30,693 nt of DNA, from assembly GCA_035534495.1 (NCBI GenBank), contig DATLRW010000028.1:1-30693 (forward strand). The letters run 5' to 3'. Position numbers and translations under genes: made by a program. This document shows, piece after piece, positions 23,369 through 30,693 of the stretch. Positions within the stretch are counted from its first letter, which is position 1; each line of letters begins with the position of its first letter. This DNA is from JAKASX01 sp035534495 (GTDB taxonomy: Bacteria; Acidobacteriota; Terriglobia; Acidiferrales; UBA7541). The notes below the pieces were generated by a model, which worked only from the letters and a program-made list of their open reading frames with translations, had not been told where the DNA came from and made no database searches.

Positions 23369-25306
23369 ATGAATTCACAAGCAAATCCGGGCGTGGCCGG
23401 CGCGGTCGGCCATGCAACGTCGCTTCTTTCCGACGACGACATCTTCCTGTTCAACGAGGGCACGCACACGCAGCTCTACCGCAAGCTGGGCGCGCATTCG
23501 TGCACGGCCGAGGGGCGGACGGGCGTGATGTTTTCCGTCTGGGCTCCGAACGCGGAGATGGTGGCCGTGATCGGGGATTTTAACGGGTGGGATACCTCCG
23601 CTCATCCCCTTCGCCCGCGCCGTGATTCGGGCATTTGGGAAGGATTCGTTCCCGGCGTAGGCCCCGGCGCGAGCTATAAATTCCATATCGTCTCCTCCTT
23701 GGGCGGCTACCGCGTGGACAAGGCCGATCCCTTCGCCTTCCGCGCCGAGACCCCGCCGAAAACCGCTTCGATCGTCTGGGATCTCGATTACGAATGGAAG
23801 GACGCGGAATGGATGGCCCGGCGGGGCGAACGCAATTCCCTGGAGGCCCCGATCAGTATCTACGAAGTTCATCTCGGTTCCTGGATGCGCGTGCCGGAGG
23901 AAAATAATCGCCGGCTCAGCTACCGCGAACTGGCGCCTCGCCTGGCCGAATACGTCCAGCGGATGGGGTTCACGCATGTCGAGTTTTTGCCGGTGATGGA
24001 GCACCCCTTTTACGGGTCCTGGGGCTATCAAACGACCGGCTACTTCGCCCCTACCAGCCGCTACGGCTCGCCGCAGGAACTGATGTTCCTGATCGACACG
24101 CTGCATCAGAACGGCATCGGGGTGATTTTCGATTGGGTGCCCTCGCATTTCCCTTCCGACGAACACAGCCTGGTCTATTTCGACGGCACCCATCTCTACG
24201 AGCACGCCGACCCGCGCAAGGGATATCAGCCGGATTGGGGCAGTTGCATATTCAACTACGGCAGAAACGAAGTGCGCAGTTTCCTGCTGAGCAGCGGCCT
24301 ATTTTGGCTCGACGTCTATCATGCGGACGGGCTGCGCGTCGACGCCGTCGCTTCGATGCTGTATCTGGATTACTCGCGCAAGCAGGGCGAGTGGATTCCG
24401 AATCCATACGGGGGACGGGAAAATCTGGAAGCGATCGCCTTCCTGCGGCAGCTCAACGAAAGTGTGTACAAGGCTTTCCCCGACGTGCAAACCATGGCCG
24501 AGGAATCGACGTCTTGGCCGATGGTTTCCCGGCCCACGTACGTGGGCGGGCTCGGGTTCGGCATGAAGTGGGACATGGGCTGGATGCACGACACGCTCGA
24601 ATACTTTTCCCTCGAGCCGATCCACCGCAAGTTTCATCACGGCACGCTGACCTTCCGCATGATCTATGCGTTCACCGAGAATTTCCTTCTTCCGCTTTCG
24701 CACGACGAGGTGGTCCACGGCAAAGGATCGCTCATCGGCAAGATGCCCGGCGACGACTGGCAGAAGTTCGCGGGTCTCCGCAACCTGTTCGCCTACCAAT
24801 ACTCGCAGCCGGGTAAGAAGCTGCTCTTCATGGGGAGCGAATTCGGCCAGTGGGCGGAATGGCAGCACAACGAGAGCATCGAGTGGCACGTGCTCCAATA
24901 CGCTCCTCATCAGGGTTTACAACGCTGGGTCGCCGACCTCAACCGCGTTTACCGGCAGGAGCCGGCGCTGCACCAGCTCGATCCGGTTCCCGGCGGCTTT
25001 GAATGGATGGATTGCAACGACGCGGATGCGAGCGTGCTGACCTTCCTGCGAAAGTCCCGTTCCGCGGACGATCTGATTCTGGTGGCGTGCAACTTCACCC
25101 CCGTTCCCCGGCCCGACTATCGCGTCGGGGTTCCGCGAGGCGGCTATTGGAAGGTGATTCTGAATAGCGACGCCGAGGAGTACGGGGGCAGCGGTTGGCA
25201 GAGCGGATTCGGGGTCGAAGCCGTTCCTGTCGCTTCGCACGGCCGGCCGTATTCGCTGTCGCTGTCGCTGCCGCCCCTGGGTACGATTTTTCTGAAGCCG
25301 GCCTGA
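23369..25306 (+). CDS. glgB: 1,4-alpha-glucan branching enzyme (GH13)
   Basis: The enzyme (EC 2.4.1.18) cuts an alpha-1,4 chain and rejoins it as an alpha-1,6 branch. It has about 645 residues. One CBM48 domain (about 45-140, VWAPNAEMVAVIGDFNGW) precedes the barrel, so it lacks the extra N-terminal domain of the longer E. coli-type enzyme. Motifs are SWGYQTTGYFAPTSRYG, DWVPSHFPSDEHSL, nucleophile Asp325 in GLRVDAVASMLYLDY, acid Glu378 in TMAEESTSWP and Asp446 in LSHDEVVHGKGS. The start is ambiguous between TTG 23360, GTG 23363 and ATG 23369, all in frame; I give the ATG, but GTAGG is better spaced for the GTG. It is the last gene of the plus-strand run and converges with sufT 40 bp away. With GlgE it builds branched glucan. 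Confidence 0.96.
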   Translation: MNSQANPGVAGAVGHATSLLSDDDIFLFNEGTHTQLYRKLGAHSCTAEGRTGVMFSVWAPNAEMVAVIGDFNGWDTSAHPLRPRRDSGIWEGFVPGVGPGASYKFHIVSSLGGYRVDKADPFAFRAETPPKTASIVWDLDYEWKDAEWMARRGERNSLEAPISIYEVHLGSWMRVPEENNRRLSYRELAPRLAEYVQRMGFTHVEFLPVMEHPFYGSWGYQTTGYFAPTSRYGSPQELMFLIDTLHQNGIGVIFDWVPSHFPSDEHSLVYFDGTHLYEHADPRKGYQPDWGSCIFNYGRNEVRSFLLSSGLFWLDVYHADGLRVDAVASMLYLDYSRKQGEWIPNPYGGRENLEAIAFLRQLNESVYKAFPDVQTMAEESTSWPMVSRPTYVGGLGFGMKWDMGWMHDTLEYFSLEPIHRKFHHGTLTFRMIYAFTENFLLPLSHDEVVHGKGSLIGKMPGDDWQKFAGLRNLFAYQYSQPGKKLLFMGSEFGQWAEWQHNESIEWHVLQYAPHQGLQRWVADLNRVYRQEPALHQLDPVPGGFEWMDCNDADASVLTFLRKSRSADDLILVACNFTPVPRPDYRVGVPRGGYWKVILNSDAEEYGGSGWQSGFGVEAVPVASHGRPYSLSLSLPPLGTIFLKPA

Positions 25307-25346
25307 CAAGGGTTGCCGGGGGGTTGCCGGCCGGGACGGTGGACGG

Positions 25347-25934
25347 TTATCGACTTCCGGGGGAAAAAGAGGAGGGGTCGGGGCTGGGGCTGTAGTCCGC
25401 GTCGAGACCGAGCTGCAGTTTGGCGGCCTCCGACATCATGCCGGGATTCCACGGCGGGTCGAAGACGATCTCAACGTTCACCTGCTTCACTTCGGGCAGC
25501 TTGGCAAGCTTGCTTTCGACGTCCGATTTCAAAACGTTGCCCATGCCGCAGCCAGGCGCGGTGATCGACATCTTTACGTCGATTTTTTTGCCACCCGAAT
25601 CGAGCGGCGCAATCACGCAGGAATAGATCAAGCCGAGATCGACCAGGTTCACCGGAATTTCCGGGTCGAAGACCGTCCGGAGCTGGTCCCACACGACCTG
25701 CTCGCTGAGGATGGCCGCCGTTTCCGGCGCGTCGGCGGGCGCAAGGCCCAGGGCGTCCGCGTCGGCGGCATCCACCCGGAACATCTGCCCGCGATCATCG
25801 GTCACCGTGTAGCTGCCGCCGAGCGACTGCATGATTCTGAGCGAGGCGCCCGCGGCGAGCGTTCGACGGATGCCGCTCGGGACCTCGATGACTTCGCAGT
25901 CGCGGCCGAGCGCGATGGTCTGGTTCATATCCAT
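25347..25934 (-). CDS. sufT: SufT-type Fe-S assembly protein with MIP18/DUF59 domain
   Basis: A 195-residue protein thought to help mature or transfer Fe-S clusters. Residues 1-70 form the N-terminal extension seen in SufT proteins (VPSGIRRTLAAGASLRIMQSLGGSYTV). Residues 80-170 are the DUF59/MIP18 domain, with DPEIPVNLVDLGLIY (90-104), SITAPGCGMG (123-132) including the conserved Cys129, and VFDPPWNPGMMSEAAK (157-172). The end is a short Ser/Pro-rich tail. The start ATG at 25934 lies 5 bp after the sufU stop; a second ATG two codons later is possible. It is the last gene of the suf operon. The domain and the location together make the assignment firm, though the exact biochemical step is not settled for the family. 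Confidence 0.9.
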   Translation of the reverse strand: MDMNQTIALGRDCEVIEVPSGIRRTLAAGASLRIMQSLGGSYTVTDDRGQMFRVDAADADALGLAPADAPETAAILSEQVVWDQLRTVFDPEIPVNLVDLGLIYSCVIAPLDSGGKKIDVKMSITAPGCGMGNVLKSDVESKLAKLPEVKQVNVEIVFDPPWNPGMMSEAAKLQLGLDADYSPSPDPSSFSPGSR

Positions 25935-25939
25935 AGTGG

Positions 25940-26389
25940 CTATTCCGTGGAAATGGAGGATTGCTTGCCTTCGAGCGCGGCGCGCAAGGTGTGCCAGGCG
26001 AGCGAAGCGCACTTGACGCGTACCGGGAACTCGCTGACGCCGGCGAAAACAACCAGCTTGCCGAGTTGGCTCTCGGCTCCGCTTCCCGCCGCTTGTCCCG
26101 TCACCAGCCGGTGGAACTGGGAAAACAGCTCTTCCGCCTGGGCCTTGGTCTTCCCCTTCACGCTCTGCGTCATCATCGACGCGGAAGCCTTGGAGATGGC
26201 GCAACCGGAGCCCTGAAAACTGACGTCGCGAATCACGTCGCCATCCATATCCAGATAGATCGTGAAATGATCGCCGCACAGCGGGTTGAACCCTTCGGCC
26301 TGAGCGCCGGTGGCCATCGGGCGAAAGTTGCGAGGCGCGTTGTTGTGCTCGAGGATCAGTTCCTGGTAGAGATCGCCGAGATCGCTCAT
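25940..26389 (-). CDS. sufU: Fe-S cluster assembly sulfur-transfer protein SufU
   Basis: A 149-residue IscU-like protein. It accepts sulfur from SufS and passes it on to the SufBCD scaffold, using a zinc site to engage SufS. Ligand positions are Cys38 and Asp40 in NPLCGDH, Cys63 in GSGCAIS and Cys127 in RVKCASLAW, matching the SufU spacing of Bacillus (Cys41, Asp43, Cys66, Cys128). The stretch between the second and third Cys is longer than in IscU, another SufU trait. The ATG overlaps the sufS stop by 4 bp (ATGA), so translation is coupled. No sufE is visible, in agreement with a SufU-type system. Confidence 0.95.
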   Translation of the reverse strand: MSDLGDLYQELILEHNNAPRNFRPMATGAQAEGFNPLCGDHFTIYLDMDGDVIRDVSFQGSGCAISKASASMMTQSVKGKTKAQAEELFSQFHRLVTGQAAGSGAESQLGKLVVFAGVSEFPVRVKCASLAWHTLRAALEGKQSSISTE

Positions 26390-27666
26390 TGCGCGAAGAT
26401 CCCCCGCACCTTGTCGATGCCGCGGACGAGCGCGTCCACCTCTTCCCTGGTGTTGTACAGGGCAAAGGAAGCCCGCGCCGTGGCCGGCACGCCGAAGCGC
26501 TGCATGACGGGCTGGGCGCAGTGGTGCCCCGTGCGAATCGCAATTCCTTCCGAATCGAGGATCGTCCCGACATCGTGGGCGTGAACCCGGTCCATCACGA
26601 AGGAGAGCACGCCCGCCTTTTCCGCGGCCGTGCCGATCAGGCGCACGCCGGCAATCGCGCCGAGCTGCCCGGTCGCGTAATCGAGCAGCGCGCATTCATG
26701 AGCGCCGATGGCCGCGATTCCCAGGCCGCTCACGTAATCCAGGGCGGCGCCGAGGCCAATGGCGCCGGCAATATGGGGCGTGCCGGCCTCGAATCTCTGG
26801 GGCGGCTTGTTGTAGACCGTTTTTTCAAACGTGACCGAGAGGATCATTTCCCCGCCGCCTTGATAGGGGGGCATGGCGTCGAGCAAGGCGGCCTTCCCGT
26901 AGAGGATGCCGATGCCGGTGGGACCGTAGACCTTGTGCCCGGAGAAGACGTAGAAATCGCAATCGAGCGCCTGCACGTCGACGGGAAGATGCGGGGCGGC
27001 CTGCGCGCCGTCCAGCAGGACGGGGATGCCCCGGCTGTGCGCCAACTCCACGATCCGCCGGACGGGATTGATCGTGCCGAGGGCGTTCGAGACGTGCGTC
27101 ACGGCGACCATCCGGGTACGCGGCCCCAGCCGTTTTTCCAGCTCGTCGAGGAGTAGTTCGCCCCGGTCATTGATGGGAGCGACCTGGAGTCTGGCGCCCT
27201 GCTGTTCGCACAGAATTTGCCACGGCACGATGTTGGAATGATGTTCCATGGCGGTGATGAGGACCTCGTCACCGGCGCCGACATGCGTGCGGCCGTAGGA
27301 TTGCGCCACCAGATTGATGGCCTCGGTGGCCCCGCGCACAAAGATAATCTCGCCGGCGTCGGCGGCGTTCAGGAAGCGCTGCGCGGTTTTTCGCGCGTTT
27401 TCGTATTCCTCGGTGGCGCGTTCGGAAAGGAAATGCACGCCGCGGTGGATATTGGCGTTTTCCTTCTCGTAGTAGCGCGTCAGGGCGTCGATGACCACCT
27501 GCGGTTTCTGGGTCGTCGCCGCGTTATCCAGGTACACCAGGGGCCGCTCGCGCACCAGTTGCCCCAGGATGGGGAAATCGCGACGCGCGCGCTCGGCGTC
27601 GAAGCCCTCCTCGCGGGACCGTGCCGGCCCCGGCGCGTTCGAGTACGTCCTGGCCGTAGCCCTCAT
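26386..27666 (-). CDS. sufS: Cysteine desulfurase SufS
   Basis: A PLP enzyme (EC 2.8.1.7) that removes sulfur from cysteine as a persulfide and supplies it to Fe-S cluster assembly. It has 426 residues. LVYLDNAATTQKP (43-55) opens the fold, HHSNIVPWQ (142-150) and DGAQAAPHLPVD (219-230) line the cofactor site, Lys245 in FSGHKVYGPTGIG binds PLP and Cys383 in IRTGHHCAQPVM carries the persulfide. The sequence RTGHHCAQP puts it in the group II (SufS) enzymes. Start ATG 27666 has GGAGGG three bases upstream and overlaps the sufD stop by 4 bp. The N-terminal 20 residues are poorly conserved. Confidence 0.97.
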   Translation of the reverse strand: MRATARTYSNAPGPARSREEGFDAERARRDFPILGQLVRERPLVYLDNAATTQKPQVVIDALTRYYEKENANIHRGVHFLSERATEEYENARKTAQRFLNAADAGEIIFVRGATEAINLVAQSYGRTHVGAGDEVLITAMEHHSNIVPWQILCEQQGARLQVAPINDRGELLLDELEKRLGPRTRMVAVTHVSNALGTINPVRRIVELAHSRGIPVLLDGAQAAPHLPVDVQALDCDFYVFSGHKVYGPTGIGILYGKAALLDAMPPYQGGGEMILSVTFEKTVYNKPPQRFEAGTPHIAGAIGLGAALDYVSGLGIAAIGAHECALLDYATGQLGAIAGVRLIGTAAEKAGVLSFVMDRVHAHDVGTILDSEGIAIRTGHHCAQPVMQRFGVPATARASFALYNTREEVDALVRGIDKVRGIFAQ

Positions 27667-29039
27667 TGGCCCTCCTTCGCGATGCCGGCCGCCGCATCCG
27701 CGTCGGAGGCCCCTGCCGCGTTCGGGAACAGATTTTCGCGGATCATCGCGTCCACATGGCCGCGGACGGAACTTTCTCTCATGCGGTCCAGGCATTCGTT
27801 GGCAAAGGCAAACAGGAGCAGGCGGCGCGCCGCTGCCTCTTCGAGTCCGCGGGAGCGGAGGTAGAAGAGGGCTTCGGGTTCGATTTGGCCGATCGTCGCG
27901 CCGTGGGTGCACTTGACGTCGTCGGCGTAGATCTCGAGCTGGGGCTTGGTGTCGATCTGCGCGTCGTCGGAAAGCAGGAGATTCCGGTTCGTCTGCTTCG
28001 CGTCGGTCTTCTGCGCGTCCTGGTGGACGATGATCCGGCCATGGAAGACCCCGCGCGCGTGATCGCCGAGAATCCCGTTGTAAAACTGGCGGCTGCTGCA
28101 ATGGGGACGGGTGTGCTCGACGCGCATGTAGTTATCGAGGTGCTGGCGTCCGTAGCCGACGAAGAGCCCGTTGATGAGGCAATCGCCGCCGTCGCCGTCC
28201 AGCACGGCGTGGACGTTATTGCGCACGATCGCTCCGCCCAGCAGGACGGAGTGGGAGGCGACATTGGCGCCGCGCCCCTGGTGGATGCGGAGGGTGGAAA
28301 TGTTGAAGGACCGGGTATGCTCGCGCTCGAGCAGATAGTGGGAAACCACGGCCCCGTCGCCGGCGACCAGTTCGGTGGCCGTATTGCAGAAATCGGCGCT
28401 GCCGCCGAGCGAGACGTAATCTTCGACGATCGCGGCCTGGCTGTTCTGTTCCGCGACGACGAGATTGCGCGGAGAGCTCATGCGCGGCGCGGCGCCGGCC
28501 GCCGAAACGAACAGCAGATGAATCGGACGCTCGAGAACCGCTCCCCGGCCAATGCGCACATAGGCGCCGTCCTCGAGGAAGGCCGTATTCAGCGCGCAGA
28601 AGGCGTCGCGGCGAATGTCGAGATAGCGGCCGAGATGCGGCTCGACCGATGCCGGATTTTCGGCGATTTGCGCCGCCAGGCTGGCCGCGTGAACGCCGGC
28701 GGGCAATTCCGGCAGGCGCGAGAGCTGCGGCGCGAACCGGCCATTGACGAATACAAGCTCGCAGGCGGCGTCGGGCATGCGCCAGCTGCCCAGCTGCGCC
28801 TCGGAAGGCGCGGGGCCGGAATCGGCCAGCACAAAGGGGGTCTGCGCCAGGGGGGCTACGCTCGTGAAGCGCCAGTCTTCGTCGTGGGTGGTGGGAAAGC
28901 CGGCTTCGCAGAAACGGGCAAAGGCGCCGCTGCGCAGCTCGCGCAGCCACGGCAGATGCCGTCCCGCCGCCAGCTGTTCAAGCTCGCCGAAGCCGGCCAG
29001 GTAGTCCTGCAAATGCGGAATTGTCGCCGTCGCGCTCAC
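27663..29039 (-). CDS. sufD: Fe-S cluster assembly protein SufD
   Basis: A subunit of the SufBC2D scaffold, on which new Fe-S clusters form in the cytoplasm. It has 458 residues. The N-terminal helical part has the typical PTTHDEDWRFTSVAPL (49-64). A central beta-helix follows, and the C-terminal part carries HQDAQKTDAKQTNRNLLLSDDA (339-360), LEIYADDVKCTHGATIG (368-384, with His379) and ALFYLRSRGL (390-399). His379 probably matches the His of E. coli SufD proposed to take part in cluster formation with SufB. The start is a GTG at 29039 with GGGAGA upstream. An ATG just upstream is out of frame and stops at once. The gene lies 26 bp after sufC. Confidence 0.95.
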   Translation of the reverse strand: MSATATIPHLQDYLAGFGELEQLAAGRHLPWLRELRSGAFARFCEAGFPTTHDEDWRFTSVAPLAQTPFVLADSGPAPSEAQLGSWRMPDAACELVFVNGRFAPQLSRLPELPAGVHAASLAAQIAENPASVEPHLGRYLDIRRDAFCALNTAFLEDGAYVRIGRGAVLERPIHLLFVSAAGAAPRMSSPRNLVVAEQNSQAAIVEDYVSLGGSADFCNTATELVAGDGAVVSHYLLEREHTRSFNISTLRIHQGRGANVASHSVLLGGAIVRNNVHAVLDGDGGDCLINGLFVGYGRQHLDNYMRVEHTRPHCSSRQFYNGILGDHARGVFHGRIIVHQDAQKTDAKQTNRNLLLSDDAQIDTKPQLEIYADDVKCTHGATIGQIEPEALFYLRSRGLEEAAARRLLLFAFANECLDRMRESSVRGHVDAMIRENLFPNAAGASDADAAAGIAKEGQ

Positions 29040-29065
29040 GCCGCCATTCTCCCGGTCGCCGGCAT

Positions 29066-29839
29066 CTAAGCCGTCGCCTCGCCGCTTTCGGCCCCCGCGC
29101 CGACCGTGGCGTATCCCTTGTCTTCCAGCTCGAGCGCCAGTTCGGGACCGCCCGAGCGGACAATGCGCCCGTTCACCAGCACGTGGACGAAATCGGGAAC
29201 GATATAGTCGAGCAGGCGCTGGTAGTGCGTCACCACGATGAAGGCCCGCGTGGGGTCGCGCATCGCGTTGACGCCGCCCGCGACGATGCGCAGGGCATCG
29301 ATGTCCAGGCCGGAGTCGGTTTCATCCAGAATGGCCAGCTTGGGCTCGAGCACGCTCATCTGGAGGATTTCGTTCCTCTTCTTTTCGCCGCCCGAAAAGC
29401 CCTCGTTCAGCGACCGGTTCATGAGCTTCTCGTCCATTTCGAGCCGCTTCAGCTTTTCCCGGAACAGGGGCAGAAAATCGATCGCGTCCACTTCATCGAG
29501 CCCACGGTATTTGCGGACGGCGTTGAGGGCCGAACGGAGAAAGTAGGTATTGGTGATGCCGGGAATCTCGACCGGATACTGGAAGGCCAGGAAAACTCCC
29601 TCACCGGCGGCTTCCTCCGGCTTCATCGCCAGCAGGTCCTTCCCGTTAAGGAGAACCTCGCCCTCGGTCACCCGGTAGGCTTCGTGGCGCGCCAGCACCT
29701 GCGCCAGCGTGCTCTTGCCCGAGCCGTTCGGGCCCATGATCGAATGCACCTGGCCGGCGTCGACGCGCAGGTCGATGCCCCGCAGGATGGGGTGGCCGTC
29801 GACTTCCGCATGCAGATTTCGGATTTCCAGCAGACTCAT
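29066..29839 (-). CDS. sufC: Fe-S cluster assembly ATPase SufC
   Basis: An ABC-type ATPase without membrane domains that drives conformational change of the SufB-SufD scaffold. It has 257 residues. Walker A is GPNGSGKST (36-44), the signature is FSGGEKKRNEI (148-158, in the SufC-specific form), and Walker B is LAILDETDSGLD (168-179). The sequence AFQYPVEIPGITNTYFLR (85-102) is also typical of SufC. The ATG at 29839 with GGGAG four bases upstream is preferred over an in-frame start nine codons earlier. It follows sufB after about 37 bp. Confidence 0.97.
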   Translation of the reverse strand: MSLLEIRNLHAEVDGHPILRGIDLRVDAGQVHSIMGPNGSGKSTLAQVLARHEAYRVTEGEVLLNGKDLLAMKPEEAAGEGVFLAFQYPVEIPGITNTYFLRSALNAVRKYRGLDEVDAIDFLPLFREKLKRLEMDEKLMNRSLNEGFSGGEKKRNEILQMSVLEPKLAILDETDSGLDIDALRIVAGGVNAMRDPTRAFIVVTHYQRLLDYIVPDFVHVLVNGRIVRSGGPELALELEDKGYATVGAGAESGEATA

Positions 29840-29876
29840 CTTTCTCCCTTCGCGGGCTCCCTTCACGGGTGCCGGC

Positions 29877-30693
<817 letters not shown>

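Noticed and set aside
25307..25346. Terminator between the convergent glgB and sufT genes
   Set aside because: The 40-bp gap is GC-rich with a GGGTTGCCGG near-repeat, but no stable stem followed by a T-run on either strand.

Overview
The window is a GC-rich (by eye over 60%) bacterial chromosome segment. A free-living Gram-negative soil bacterium, most plausibly an acidobacterium or a close ecological equivalent, fits best. The reasons are the outer-membrane type proteins (a TonB C-terminal domain protein and a DUF481 beta-barrel), the complete GlgE/TreS/maltokinase pathway, a SufBCDSU-SufT operon, and intergenic repeats ending in GAATGACA like those I associate with acidobacterial genomes. 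The taxon is an inference, because no rRNA or other strict marker is present.

Layout. (1) Positions 1-2460 are an accessory edge: a broken IS1182/IS5-type transposase fragment, a LysR-type regulator of visibly lower GC, and a complete IS630-family element with matching inverted repeats, a TA target duplication and a frameshifted transposase. (2) Positions 2461-4937 carry a dispersed repeat, a tonB-domain protein and a DUF481 outer-membrane protein. (3) Positions 4979-6334, on the minus strand, hold an APC-family amino-acid permease interrupted by one in-frame TGA. (4) From 6552 to 25306 every gene is on the plus strand and nearly all act on alpha-glucans or trehalose: treZ, a GH57/DUF3536 protein, treY, a CPA1 Na+/H+ antiporter, glgE, treS, a GT-A glycosyltransferase, a small MscS-like membrane protein, maltokinase and glgB. 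(5) From 25347 to the right edge the minus strand carries sufB(partial)-sufC-sufD-sufS-sufU-sufT, convergent with glgB.

How the genes work together. TreY converts the reducing end of a glucan to trehalose and TreZ releases it. TreS interconverts trehalose and maltose, maltokinase makes maltose-1-phosphate with ATP, GlgE adds the maltosyl units to a glucan, and GlgB branches it. The cluster can therefore run a closed glucan-trehalose-maltose-1-phosphate-glucan loop, which fits osmotic or desiccation tolerance and carbon storage. No OtsAB, GlgA, GlgC or TreX/GlgX gene is visible here. The GH57/DUF3536 protein sits between treZ and treY, where a debranching enzyme might be expected. The glycosyltransferase and membrane protein overlap by 4 bp and are the least understood part of the cluster. 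The SUF operon is an unrelated housekeeping unit for Fe-S cluster assembly.
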